NCBI GenBank assembly: GCA_026120035.1
Contig: JALRME010000002.1
Coordinates: forward strand, 1,922,001-1,986,000
Length of the DNA stretch: 64,000 bases
Reading direction: 5' to 3'
From: Coleophoma eucalyptorum
Taxonomy: Eukaryota; Ascomycota; Leotiomycetes; Helotiales; Dermateaceae
In this document: positions 11,783-23,211 of the stretch, in pieces
Layout: each line of letters starts with the position of its first letter
Numbering within the stretch: position 1 is the stretch's first letter
Notes under the pieces: model-generated
Database searches by the model: none
What the model saw: only the letters and a program-made list of their open reading frames with translations
Told to the model about the DNA's origin: nothing
Program-made: the position numbers and the translations under genes

Positions 11783-14646
11783 ATGCTGACTGGCCCAAGT
11801 CAACTTCTGGCACCCTCCCGGGCATTTCGAGGACTGCATGCTGGAAGTCGAAAAGCGCGTCTTCCTTCTCGTCCAGCAACAAGGGGTCTCGATGTACGAC
11901 AGTTGAATTTGTGCTACTCAACCATTGCCGAAGCCATGTTAGGACGCGCAGTGTCGCAAGCTGGACAGCAAGAACCGCCTACTAGGAACACTGCTCTTGC
12001 CAAGCAGCTATTTCCATCGAGTAGCCCCGCGCAAAATGGCAATATTCAGGATCAGTTCAAGAAGGCTCGTCAATCGCAGTCGATCGGTGGATATACAGGT
12101 GTGGTCAATACTACAAGTCCAGCGGCAGTGTTCCGAGGGAAATCGCCAAATGAAAGACCATCATACCAGAGAGTGGGTTCTACGGCACCCTCAAGTCTAT
12201 CCTCGATATTCAGCAAAGAGGATTCATTTCGACGCACGCCAGACACACTAGCCTCTACAAACATTCGGACCTCCAAGGCGCCGCCGTCCATCGTGACACA
12301 AAATGAGTTCGTCGATTTCGATTTAGACGACTTTGAGGACGATGCTGATTTGAAATTGGATGAGGATTATGAACTTCCCTCCACCAAACCTGCACTGCAA
12401 GAAACTGCTGCATCTTTCACGGCACCCATGTCAAGATCCGATATCTCGTCTTTTGCATATAAGCCTCTGGCCGATAAAGATGCTGTAAGAACTCCGAAAT
12501 CAGAACATCCTGCGCTACCACCGACAGCTAGTAGTGTGCAGACGTGGCCATCATCGTCCCCATCACATTTTCGAACACCACCAGGAGCGATTTTGAGACG
12601 ACAGCGGGAGGCAGCATCACAAAATATGGTTGATCTTACACAGGAAGATGATATTAACCCTCGACCAGTCAAGCGTAGAACACTACCTTGGGCTCAAAAG
12701 AAAGCAGAAGAGGACCAAATCTCTGCTTTAAATGATGACGAGAAAGAATGTTTTCCTGTGCAAGCAACTGGTGGCTCTTTGCAGTCTAAGAACCGTACCA
12801 CCAGCAATAACCAATTAGCTACACCTGCAGCCAAGGAGAAGAATATGCCTTGGAACACAACTGCCAGTGCTATCAAAGAACAACAGCGAGCATTTAAAGA
12901 GAGACAGCTAAGGGCAAAGAAAGCTCACGAGCTTGCATCCGAAGCCGTGACATCGCACCATACCAAGAAGGCTGCACCTGTTTCACTGAGTGATGAACAA
13001 GCACGAGTACTGGACTTAGTGGTTAATAGCGGGAAGAGTGTTTTCTTTACCGGTTCCGCAGGAACAGGAAAGTCAGTGCTTATGAGAACCATCATTGAGC
13101 GGCTACGAAAGAAGTATATGCGAGAACCCGATCGAGTTGCCGTCACAGCTTCTACAGGCTTGGCAGCGTGTAATATCGGCGGTGTCACATTACATAGCTT
13201 CGGTGGAATTGGCCTAGGAAAAGAGGATATCACAACGCTTGTGAAGAAGATCAAAAAGAATCAGAAGGCCAAGAACAGATGGCTACGGACAAAAATCTTA
13301 ATCGTTGATGAAATCTCCATGGTCGATGGAGATTTATTCGACAAGTTAGAAGGCATAGCACGAATGCTTCGAAACAATGGTCGGCCATTTGGTGGCATTC
13401 AATTGGTTATTACTGGTGATTTTTTTCAATTACCACCTGTGCCGGATAGTGATAAAAAGGAACGAGGTGTGAAATTCGCATTTGAGGCTGGAACCTGGAA
13501 TACTGCAATTCACCACACCATCGGATTGACACAAGTTTTCCGTCAAAAAGATCCGGGTATGCAACTTTTCTACTGGTTATTTCAGTGATATGCTAATCAG
13601 ACGTAGAATTCGCCAACATGTTAAATGAGATGCGACTTGGGAAGATTTCTCCAGAAACTATCAAGGCTTTTCAAAAACTTAGTCGACCTGTGGAATACCA
13701 CGACAGTCTTGGTGCTACTGAATTGTACGTTACGTGCCCTGCTCCCTTTTCAATCCGACTAACATCTAGAAGGTTTCCCACAAGAAACGAAGTCGAAAAT
13801 TCGAATGCGTTTAAGATGCGAGCCTTGCATGGCAGAAGTTATACGTATGAAGCACAGGACAGCGGAACCTTTCAGGGAGATATGCGTGACAAACTGCTCT
13901 CGAATATGATGGCCCCCAAAGCCCTTGAGCTCAAGAAAGGTGCACAAGTCATGTTAATTAAAAATCTTGACGACCAGCTCGTGAACGGCTCTCTAGGGAA
14001 AGTCGTGGCTTTTATGAGCGATAAAACGTTCGAGATTTACAACAATTACCCAGATATCATTGATGACCAGATTCCGGACGAGGATCTCGACGATGAGGCA
14101 AAACACGCCCGTATGCAATTAAATGGGCTGAAGAAGGAAAGAGACGTACACTTTCCTCTCGTACGGTTCGCAATGGCAGATGGTACCAGCAGAGATCTCC
14201 TTGTCCAAAATGAGGAATGGAAGGTTGAACTTCCAAGTGGCGAGGTCCAGGCGCAGCGCTCCCAACTACCACTGATTCTCGCCTGGGCATTGTCTATTCA
14301 CAAGGCCCAGGGCCAGACTCTAGAGAGAGTAAAGATTGATTTGAAGAAAATCTTTGAAAAGGGACAAGCATATGTCGCGCTCAGTCGCGCAACAAGTCAG
14401 GCTGGTTTGGAAGTCAAAAACTTTGACAAATCTAAAGTCATGGCCCATCCTCGAGTTGGAGAATTCTATAACAGCCTGTACAGTGTAAACAAGGCACTTG
14501 AACATCCGACGGTCGTTGCTGCAAAGGTGCCTAAAAAACCAAAGGGCACTAAGGATGTGAAAGAGGAGCCAAGTTTGGATATGGCTGAGCCTCAAGGATT
14601 CGATTTTGACGACGACGAGGAAGAAGCAATGGCTGCGTACGGTTAG
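11783..14646 (+). CDS. pif1: PIF1-family 5'-3' DNA helicase
   Basis: Three exons (11783-13556, 13607-13724, 13770-14646; introns 50 and 45 bp) encode 922 residues. Superfamily 1B helicase motifs are clear. Walker A is GSAGTGKS (424-431). Walker B is [12 protein letters not shown], followed by [12 protein letters not shown] and [12 protein letters not shown] across intron 1. Motif V is [15 protein letters not shown] and motif VI is [12 protein letters not shown]1 removes telomerase, unwinds G-quadruplexes and maintains mitochondrial DNA. The first 52 residues are rich in Arg, Ser and Ala with a single acidic residue, like a mitochondrial presequence. A second in-frame Met at codon 52 (11936) sits in a better initiation context, so mitochondrial and nuclear forms may come from one mRNA. 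About 400 residues before the helicase core are largely disordered. Confidence 0.95.
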
Positions 14647-15231
14647 ATGGTCTCTCTTCACTTAAATTTTGCATGTACGGAGCTCTATGGTATAAGTAGA
14701 CTGGCGTTTTGGTACATAACCCGGCCACGATGAGAGCATTGTTTGGCACAAGTGCCTGCAGGGAGAGGGAATATTACATTGGGTTGAAGAGAAGATAGGA
14801 ATATAGAAACACCACCCCAACAAAGAACTATATGACTGTCAATGCATAAACCAAGACCACATGGCCCCAGACATGGAGGTGCACCAGTGCTCATCGTAGC
14901 AATAATGCTCGATCCCTGCTCGTGTAGATTGAGATTGCGATAAGGAAGTCGCGCTAGAGCGGCATTCAGCAGGCACCAAAAAATAATGATAGTTTTGCCC
15001 GATCGATTTCCTTAGCAAAGTTCACACGACACCTCTATATGCTTCCAACCTGGCCATAAATTAATTCAATTCCTTCGTTTATAGGATTGCGAGACTTCTC
15101 AATTCTGTCAACGGGTGTGCGCGAGCTCTGTTTCACACCTGCAGCTTCCCTCCGTTGACTCTCAACAGCCTGTTACATCGACGAATTTCGACTGCGTGCA
15201 GATCCCTCGATAATCAACTCCTCGCTCCAAA
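14647..15231. other. Intergenic, pif1 to edc3
   Basis: About 585 bp hold the pif1 3' UTR and the edc3 promoter. The final 200 bp are CT-rich. No gene is seen. Confidence 0.4.
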
Positions 15232-17428
15232 ATGGCGTCACAGTTCATCGGTCTCACCATGTTGGTGACTCTTAATAATCCCCACGGTCTTCAGCTTCGA
15301 GGCACCGTGAGCAGTGTGGAACCAGGCAAGAGCTTGACGTTGCGACATGGTGAGCGCTTCTACCAATGCGAGAAGGCCAAGAGCGAGTACCTAATCCTCA
15401 ATTTGTAGTGACCAACCCTCAAGATGGACAATACTTTCCAGAATGCACGATCAATGCCTTGCAAATCATGGAACTAGTCGAGGCAGTCAACGAAAATGCG
15501 CCCATCGCGCCTTCCCCGGCGCCTGCTCCACCTCCACAGCCAATCGTCGAACCAAAGAAGCAGACGTTCGAAGACCCAGCAATCCTGAGCATGGGTAGAC
15601 GACCTCAATCAATTAGCAGGTCCAAGATATCTATTGCATCGGGCTCACGTAATGTTTCTAGGAGTGGATCGCTGCGCACTGCCAACGGCGCAGAAGAGCT
15701 TGCAGCAAGGGACACTCCACCACCAAGCGTTCTTGTCGACATGATGCAGAAAGCGAAGATTCCAGACACGACAGATGAGCCACGGGAAGCTATATATCCA
15801 GAGGAGGTTGAAATAGAGACTGAGGTACTACAAGTTAAGACAAAGGCATCAAGAGGCACGAGAGGAAAGAGGAAGCAGGCGCGAAAGACCGAAGTGGCTG
15901 ACCCAGAAGTTACACCTGCAAGAGAAACCACAAGATCCAAGGGCTGGAGGCAAACACCGCTGTTAGAGCCAAATCCTTCATTCCAACCCTTTACAACGCT
16001 TAAAAAGAAAGGTCGGTCAAATGGCAGAACCGAGGAGAATGGCTGGGCTACAGAAGATGCGACTGATGTCCAAGATATGGGCGAGTTTGACTTTACTGCA
16101 AGTCTGGCAAAATTTGACAAGAAGACCGTTTTTAATCAATTTCAAGCGGAGGATGAGATCGCGGAAGAGGACCGCTTGGTTGGACACAACAGACTTCCCA
16201 AGTTCAAACCTGGCACTTCTCGTGGCAAAAATCTCCATCCGTCCGAGAACGTATTGGACATGCCAGATACCATTGGGAGTAAGAAAGAAAAGGAACTGTG
16301 GAAGAGTGAGGATGAGACTGAGGAGGACGCAATTCAGAGAGACAGTGGCAGTGGCCGTCAATCCCGAAGAGCTGAAAGCAGGCTAGCAACGAACAGAAAA
16401 TCTGTGTCTCGTAAGGGCAGTGCGAGTGTGAGACGTAGCTCATTGACAGGTTCTCAGCCCCCACGTGGTACCTCTGTAAGTTGTTGGTCAATCAGGTTTC
16501 TAATATCTGTGAGGCTAACTGATAAATTCTCTAGCTCCATACTCCATCTTCAAAATCTTCATTCTTTCTCGTTCCTTCGGATCGCAAATGCGAACCAATA
16601 TCAGCTCTTCAAATGCTGAACTTGGAGAACATTGCTGACAATGAACTTGGCTTGTCTGAAGATATGATGACTGAGAATGCTGGTCGTGGTGTTGCAGAAG
16701 TTGCATTGTCAGCTCTGCATCCAGGAGGTCGTGGACTTGTTCAGAAGCCCAGTAATACGCCAACCGTTGTTGTTCTAGCGGGCAACAACAAGAGTGGATT
16801 GAGGGCTGTAGCGGCCGGCCGACATCTTCGGAACCATGCTATCAATGTCATCATTTGTATCCTGGGTCTAGAGCGAGAGATGGAACTTCTTGTCGGATTG
16901 AGACGTCAGCTCAAGGTATTCCGAAGTTTTGGAGGAAGATTGGTTGCTAAAAACGAATTATTGGAAATTGTTAAAGCACTCCCGCTTCCCGTTGATTTAA
17001 TCATCGATGGACTTCTTGGACTGACTATGCCTTTCGAAGAGTTGCGTACTGGTGACCAGGCGACTGCGTATGAACTCATCGAATGGGCAAATCGAAGCAC
17101 GGCTTCCGTGTTGGCCATTGATATCCCGACCGGTATCGACCCCACTTCCGGCAAGGTCAGCATTATCGACGGGAGGAAACTTTACATTCATTCCAAATAT
17201 ATTGTTGCTATGGGAGCACCTAAGAAGGGACTTCTGGAGGCTATGAACCTCGGAGAAGGGGTCGCAGACGACGATGTGCTATCAAAGGGCAAGGAATGGC
17301 AACTCTTCGTAGCAGATGTCGGTCTGGGCATCGCGGTTTGGAAGAAAGCAGGCACCAAAATCAGGCGCGGTGTTGAATTTGAAGGAAGCTGGGTTCTCAA
17401 AATGAGATTCCAAGCAGGGGCGGATTAA
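15232..17428 (+). CDS. edc3: Enhancer of mRNA decapping 3 (EDC3)
   Basis: Three exons (15232-15349, 15409-16475, 16535-17428; both introns 59 bp) give 692 residues. The N-terminal Lsm-like domain begins MASQFIGLTMLVTLNNPHG and continues across intron 1 with RHVTNPQDGQYFPECTINAL. A disordered middle carries an FDF motif (MGEFDFTASLAKFDKKTVF, near residue 280). The C-terminal YjeF-N (Rossmann) domain runs from about residue 430 and contains VVVLAGNNKSGLRAVAAGRH, VDLIIDGLLGL and AIDIPTGIDPTSGKV. EDC3 scaffolds P-bodies: the Lsm domain binds Dcp2, the FDF motif binds the DEAD-box helicase Dhh1/DDX6, and YjeF-N dimerises. Domain order and length are normal for filamentous fungi. The start has a good context (CCAAAATGG). 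Confidence 0.94.
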
Positions 17429-18151
17429 TGCATACAAAAGCGAGGTGGACTACAAGCATAAGGATGGAGTTGCGTTGCATTGTTTGGGTACTTAGCAAGG
17501 CGTTCAAGAGAGCCTTGACTGGCTAATGGGCATACTGTATTTAGGAAGGAATCCAATAATACTCACTCAACCTCAATGTATATGGTCTAGTTTCCTTGAT
17601 CCGCCATATATAACTTGATTTCAGCCACGCGTAGTCTCGCTTATTATTCAGCGACCAAGCCAAGCCGAGCAGACCTCATTCAACCTAAATCCAACCAACC
17701 CACTTGTCGCTCTCACTTCATATATAGTCACCTACCGTGTCTTCATATCTTCAGCGTAAGCAGCATTGAGCCCATTTATGACTCAACTCTGTATTGTATA
17801 TGCGTGAATGATATCCTTCTCTCGTTGAAGAGTGCACTCCGGATGAGTCACCACTGGGGCTGAGGAGCAGAAATAGTTGGCCCTTGCATGTGCTACCAAG
17901 CGGGCTTCCTGCAGGCCATACAATCAATCTCCTATAAATATGCGGACCAAGGTGGTCTTGATCGGATCTGTGTTGAGCAGGGCTGTGTGTATACATCACG
18001 TGTAGCAAGTGCGCCTTGATTTGGGGGGTTTCTCGTTGCTTCTTGCCAGCAACTTTTGTTTAGTAGGGCTCCCATGCACAGGAAGCGATCTCATCATTAA
18101 GTCGGTATCAAGGTTACCGAGCCCCTTGCACACTTTATTCCAACCTCGGCC
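17429..18151. other. Intergenic, no gene recognised
   Basis: This holds the edc3 3' UTR and the promoter of the APH-like gene. A CACGTG lies at 17997-18002, 150 bp before the next ATG. Nothing else is recognised. Confidence 0.4.
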
Positions 18152-19367
18152 ATGGCAACAGTAGACCCAATTGCTGCCTCTGTGCACGACGTTCTGAAAG
18201 ATGGGCCTTACGCTTGCAGCAATCTCGTAAAGCTCACAGGTGGAACGGCCAACTTTGTATACCGAGCCACTTTGAACAATAAATTGTCAGTTGGTTCGAG
18301 CACAATCATTATTAAGCATACAGAGGGATATGTAGCTCTGAGTCCCGATTTCCAACTCACTTCCACCCGATGTGTAGGTTATACACACCCACTGCACATA
18401 TCTACTAAGCCAAGCTTTAGGAATTTGAGCAAGCTGTTCTCACTGCTCTAGGAAAGCTCGCTCCATCTACACATGCAGATATCACAATCCAAACTCCGCA
18501 TCTACATTACTTCGACGTGGAAAGCAACACCCAGATCTATACCGACCTCCCAGCTTCCACAGAACTAAAGACATATTGCCTCACCAACTCCCTCAATGCC
18601 CAAGAATGCACACGACTCGGTTATAGTCTTGGTGTCTGGGCCAAACTCTTCCATACCTGGGGCGCTGCACCCGAACAAGCTGAGTTACGGGAGACAATGA
18701 AGAGCAATACCGCCATGCGTGATCTCAAGTTCCAGATCAATTATCCGCAGATACTTGTGCGCATCCAGAATTTCCCAGATATTTTGGAGGGTTCAAGAGG
18801 GTTGTTTGAGGAGATTGGAAAGGAGGTTCGGCTGGAGATTGATAGGGGAGAGGGCACGTTGATTCATGGAGATTTTTGGTCGGGGAAGTAGGTTAATGTT
18901 TTTTTTTCTCCAACTCAAACTCTTGTACATTGGATTGAAAGAGGTACGGATACTAAAGCACTCGTAGCGTCATCCTCCCAAATTCACCTTTCCATGCCAC
19001 TTCAGAAGAACCTCTCAAGCTGTTCATCATCGACTGGGAACTAAGCCACATTGGATCCATTGCCTTCGACCTAGGCCAGATGTTTGCTGAGCTCTTCGAG
19101 CTGAAGCACTTCAAGAACATCGACGCGGGTACTTGGCTGATTGCTGCATTTCTGCAAGGTTATGGCCCTCTCCCTCGCGACTTGGCATTCCGGACCGCCG
19201 TCCATTTCGGTGCGCATCTTATTTGCTGGGGGTCAAGTGTGCAGGGTTGGGGCACGAAAGAGCAAGTTGAGCAGGTGGTGGAGATTGGGAGGGATTATGT
19301 CACGAGAGGGTGGGCGCGCGACAGGGAATGGTTTGTAGGCGGACCGCTGGATGGCTTGTTTGCTTGA
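18152..19367 (+). CDS. APH-like phosphotransferase (protein-kinase fold)
   Basis: Three exons (18152-18373, 18421-18887, 18968-19367; introns 47 and 80 bp) encode 362 residues. The N-lobe has LTGGTANFVYRATL and the lysine strand TIIIKH. The catalytic loop LIHGDFWSGNVILP is formed across intron 2, which is good support for that splice. The metal-binding strand follows as FIIDWELSHIGSIAFDLGQM. These are the hallmarks of the aminoglycoside phosphotransferase/choline kinase/methylthioribose kinase superfamily. Fungi carry many such genes of unknown substrate, and resistance to aminoglycosides should not be inferred. The length is normal and nothing looks broken. Confidence 0.88.
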
Positions 19368-19860
19368 TACCTGGGAATGAGAACAGATATAAGTGATAGC
19401 TGGGCCAGTAACATATCAATTCCAATGATATGCTCAAGCATTAAGTTAAAAATATTTGCTAATTTCTCAGCAAAGACCCAATAGCCAGGAGTGATAACTT
19501 CGACGATGTACAGAACAAGGTCAATTGTGAGGTTGACAACACTTGACTTTCCTGCAAGAGTTCTGGGGATTAAGAGTGACGATAACACAGTTCCTGGAAG
19601 AAACCCAGGGACTGATAGAGTTGGCCCAATGGTTTTTGTATTCAGATTACCTAATATAGCCCTGTTATTTCTGATCTTTGAAGGCTCCTTCTCGGGATCA
19701 GCAGCGTATGGTTTGATGATTGAAGGTACATTAATTATACAAATGAGAGGGAAGAAATAAAAGAAAAGCGAAAGAAAAAGCACAAAACAAGAGAGGAGAG
19801 ACAAAGAAAGAGGAAGAAAAGAGGGAGGAGAAGATACACAAAACAACAGAGAAGACTTGG
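19368..19860. other. Convergent intergenic region
   Basis: This stretch separates the 3' ends of the APH-like gene and the first zinc-binding paralogue. From 19755 to 19850 the + strand is an almost pure purine tract (GAAAGA/GAGGA runs). No gene is seen. Confidence 0.4.
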
Positions 19861-21129
19861 TCACTTTCTGCCCATTGGGACAAAGTCCTCGTCATCCTCG
19901 TCATCCCCTTGAGAAATCACCCGCTTTCTCTTCTTGCTGCCCTTGAAAAACGTACTACTTGTGCCTACTCCAACAGCTCCGCCATCCAAACTACAAATCT
20001 GACCATCCTGAAGGCAGATCCCGCAAGGTTGACGGCTATCACACATGAAATTCATTTCTTTGCAGTATGAACAGAAGATTGGTGAGTCGCTGAGATTCAA
20101 GTTGTTGGAAGCAATGCGGTATCCCGAGTCTGGAGGGTGTGGAGCAGAGTCTTTAGGATTATAGATCTTGTGGTCAGCGTACCACGAGTCATCAGCGTCC
20201 TCGATGTGCATTCCCAGGATCTTTATGACGTCTGCTGACTTGACTGCTGTACCATCGTTGCCAATAAGCTTGTGAGAATTCCGTAGATGCTGAAGACATG
20301 AATTGACAGAGTCGATAAATGGTGGGGGCTTCCAGTTACAGAGGTGGCAGTTTCGGAGATGGTAGAAGCCTGGTATATTTCCCTTGGCTGCGGCCGACTT
20401 GGATAGTACCCGGACAACAATACTGGTTGGGGGGATATCGGCTCTACGACAAATAGGAACTTGATTCGATCCACTAAGGGCTGGATTTGGTACACTGGCT
20501 TGTGTAGATGGCTGCTTCCCCTTCTGGCCAGCGGTGTCAGGAATGACCTTTGCAATGGGCCCAGCTACTGGAGTAGAGTTGAACGCTGGTCCCGATGCGC
20601 TACCATTGAAAGATGGCTGTGCGTCCTCTGCAATTGCAGTGTAGTCAATGTCTTCTGGTTCGGATTCAACTTCTAGATCACCCTCAAAGGCTGACTGTGA
20701 TGTGTAACGGCTGGAGCGTGATTGTTCCTGCTCTGTATCGGTGGAGCTGGCGCTGGCCCGTGCAATGAGTTCAGTATCTGATGTAGAGTAGACACTTGCC
20801 ATGCTCTCACCAACCTCTACCTCAGGTCGTCGTGGAAGGCGGCCCGTAAGATAAGCATTGTGAGTCTCGACATGTTGATGGAAGGCATCAAGGATCCATG
20901 AGTCTTCTTCAAGATTTCTTTGGATAGATCGTTCTTGATCCTCAAGTCTGCGAGCTTCGAGTATGACTACAGAGTGACTCTGAAAGAACTCATTGTTCTT
21001 TCTGTCGATAGCATTTCTAATAGTTTGAGTCTTCTTGTCTTCTTCGTTGAGGATTTGCTCGCGTTCTGTCTTGAGCTCGCTTCTCACGGATCCCCAATCT
21101 TCTAATACTGCATTCAGAGCACCTCGCAT
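19861..21129 (-). CDS. Unknown zinc-binding protein A (C2H2-like core plus C-terminal Zn2Cys6-like cluster)
   Basis: This is an intronless frame of 422 residues. An N-terminal coiled coil (about 1-95, Glu/Arg/Gln-rich) is followed by a Ser/Thr-rich disordered region to about 235. A core follows with PGFYHLRNCHLCNW, then a spaced HLRNSH giving a C-x2-C...H-x4-H pattern, then ILGMHIEDADDSWYADHK. Residues 353-379 have six cysteines spaced C-x2-C-x6-C-x5-C-x2-C-x6-C, the exact Zn2Cys6 spacing. The loop between the second and third Cys (KEMNFM) lacks the basic residues typical of DNA-binding members, and the motif is C-terminal rather than N-terminal. A basic KGSKKRKR stretch follows, a likely nuclear signal. 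Protein B, 0.9 kb upstream on the same strand, shares the core. Function is unknown; a nuclear regulatory role is inference. Confidence 0.75.
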   Translation of the reverse strand: MRGALNAVLEDWGSVRSELKTEREQILNEEDKKTQTIRNAIDRKNNEFFQSHSVVILEARRLEDQERSIQRNLEEDSWILDAFHQHVETHNAYLTGRLPRRPEVEVGESMASVYSTSDTELIARASASSTDTEQEQSRSSRYTSQSAFEGDLEVESEPEDIDYTAIAEDAQPSFNGSASGPAFNSTPVAGPIAKVIPDTAGQKGKQPSTQASVPNPALSGSNQVPICRRADIPPTSIVVRVLSKSAAAKGNIPGFYHLRNCHLCNWKPPPFIDSVNSCLQHLRNSHKLIGNDGTAVKSADVIKILGMHIEDADDSWYADHKIYNPKDSAPHPPDSGYRIASNNLNLSDSPIFCSYCKEMNFMCDSRQPCGICLQDGQICSLDGGAVGVGTSSTFFKGSKKRKRVISQGDDEDDEDFVPMGRK

Positions 21130-22035
21130 CTTGAAGATTTAGCAAGGCAGAAACGCTGTTAGACTGTGTATTCCAGGTGGATATCAGTTAATTTGTCCTT
21201 TAGAGGTTCAAGATACTCTCAATAGCTGATTTTCTCAATGTCAACAAGTGACTATATATCGATCGATGTTTAGCGATGTCGATAAATAGAGAGATACACT
21301 TACTAGTCATGCGCCTGTGAGACCTTGTAAGCTTGAAAATTGCTAGATTTCCCAGTAGTTCTGATTATTAATAAAAAAAGTACTATGCTGTATTGAGATG
21401 TGATGTTGTCTTTGCGTCGAGATAAGTTGTGGCAGAACAACCTGAGAACAACCTGAGAACAATACTGCTGGGGAGATAAGATAAAGTTTGAGGAAAGCCT
21501 CTAAACTAAATGATAACGTGCACCTTCAGGAAGCAAAGTCCACAACGCTCAATGATCTGATACAATCAGGCGATTTTCCTTTTCGGATATCGTTGGTTGA
21601 ATTTGAATTGAATATCTCGTAGTTCTCTGATGTACGATGTGAGGAACACGTTTAGATAGGCGGAGGAGACAGAACAATTTCGAAAAACCACCTCGAGTAA
21701 AAGGCAGACAGCTGCTGATAGGAGGTGACTTTGAAGTGGCACTGATCTAAAATAGAGAAGGGTATATCCTTCTGCGAAAGTATTCCGAAGTAAGCAGCTC
21801 GGAAGCTCAAAGGTGTGCAAAGAGGTTTTGGCCAAAAAGAACTGAAGAGGTGAAACTACGTGTGAAGGTTAGTTCTTCCATGGAAATGAAAGTACGTGGC
21901 CAGGTTACAGTGCCGAGAGCAACAGCAGTCTAATACTCACGAGCCAAGCAAAGCCTACTCCATTGGGGTTATACGTAACAGTGGTTACCGGGACGAGAGC
22001 ATACGAAGCTATCTACTGTTGCAAAGAGACAAAAT
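21130..22035. other. Intergenic between the two paralogues
   Basis: About 900 bp of AT-rich sequence lie between the tandem minus-strand genes. An 89-codon minus frame at 21566-21835 has a hydrophobic middle but no recognisable motif, and is not called as a gene. Confidence 0.4.
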
Positions 22036-23211
22036 TTATATTTCTGGTGACACAGAATCAGTTCTTGGTTGTATCATGCTCTCTTCTGTCCCATCACTAT
22101 CTTCGCCCCGATATTTATCACCAAAAAAAGTCTTTGGGATACGTCTCCTTTTCTCCAAAACCACCATATTGTTTTGATTCTCATGTGGGCGCTTGCCTGG
22201 CTTATGACACCTCTGAATAGAGCCAGCCTTCAGGAGTGCGATAGCTTTCCACTCTGTGAACCATCTATGATCCGCGTCTTCAATGACTGCACCGAACAGA
22301 TCCAAAGCATGTGTAATCTTGAAGCGCTTTCGGTCGTTAACAGGAATATTGAGGAACCTCATAGCCTGTTCATTTGAAGTTGCCGCACCATGGGCATCAT
22401 GGGAACGATGGCCCTTCTGTAGATGGACCAGGTATGACATTTCAGGAGACCCGTCCTTTGACGCTTTCTCACTGGGCCAAAATTTGCAGTCAGGTACCGG
22501 ACAACGGAATCTGTAGTATCCCTCTTTGTATGGCAACACTGACTGAGCTCCACAAATCACAAAATCGTCCGGAACAATGTCTCGGACGTGGCAGGATCTG
22601 ATCCGCGTTGAAGGTTCACATTTATGTGTAGTATCATTCTTGACTTCGACTATTTTGTCCAGAATAGGGCTCGAGTTCGGACTGGAAAGAGCTGATGAGA
22701 GGCTAGAATCTCTTCCTTCGCTTTCAGTTTCAAGATTGGCAGGCCAATGGGAATTGCGGTGGTAGTCGTCCATAATTTGAGAGGCAGGCGCAAGAGCAGT
22801 CCCTATGGTGCTTTTCACGGCCGTGAACTGGCTATTTCTGCCATACGCAGTTTGTGATATGCCATCCCCTGCTCTTGGTTTGCTGGATGAGGCTGCAAAG
22901 TGCTGAAACTGTTGAGAATGTTGACTAGGACCATTAGTACTGATCTCCATGAGTTTCTGCTTGGCCAGTTCTGCGATCCAGGTCACTCCCCTCTGGCTTT
23001 GCATTTGTCGTCTCTCCTCATCCTCCTTTCTCCTCTTCTCCAGAATGTGGTCCCGCTCTTTCTGAAATCTAGCCTCTCGCACAGTATCCTCCTGTTGTCT
23101 TCGTGCCTGAAGTATTTCATCTTCTTGAGCTAAAACCACTTTGAATTCCGCTTCCAGCCGGAGTATATAATCTGGATGTAGAATACTTGAGATGTCGAAA
23201 GCGTCTGACAT
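22036..23211 (-). CDS. Unknown zinc-binding protein B, paralogue of protein A
   Basis: This is an intronless frame of 391 residues. The N-terminus (about 20-85) is a charged coiled coil (QARRQQEDTVREARFQKERD and similar), followed by a disordered middle. The core has GYYRFRCPVPDCKFW, then LVHLQKGHRSHDAHG, giving C-x4-C...H-x4-H, then ALDLFGAVIEDADHRWFTEW. The same order and the IEDAD-x-x-W signature occur in protein A, so the two look like diverged tandem duplicates. Protein B lacks the C-terminal six-cysteine cluster and ends in a basic stretch (LEKRRRIPKTFFGDKYRG) plus an acidic tail. Basic segments suggest a nuclear location (inference). I do not recognise a named family. Confidence 0.75.
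   Translation of the reverse strand: MSDAFDISSILHPDYILRLEAEFKVVLAQEDEILQARRQQEDTVREARFQKERDHILEKRRKEDEERRQMQSQRGVTWIAELAKQKLMEISTNGPSQHSQQFQHFAASSSKPRAGDGISQTAYGRNSQFTAVKSTIGTALAPASQIMDDYHRNSHWPANLETESEGRDSSLSSALSSPNSSPILDKIVEVKNDTTHKCEPSTRIRSCHVRDIVPDDFVICGAQSVLPYKEGYYRFRCPVPDCKFWPSEKASKDGSPEMSYLVHLQKGHRSHDAHGAATSNEQAMRFLNIPVNDRKRFKITHALDLFGAVIEDADHRWFTEWKAIALLKAGSIQRCHKPGKRPHENQNNMVVLEKRRRIPKTFFGDKYRGEDSDGTEESMIQPRTDSVSPEI

Noticed and set aside
18152..19367. Aminoglycoside resistance function for the APH-like gene
   Set aside because: The kinase fold is clear, but fungal members have diverse or unknown substrates, and nothing here indicates drug resistance.
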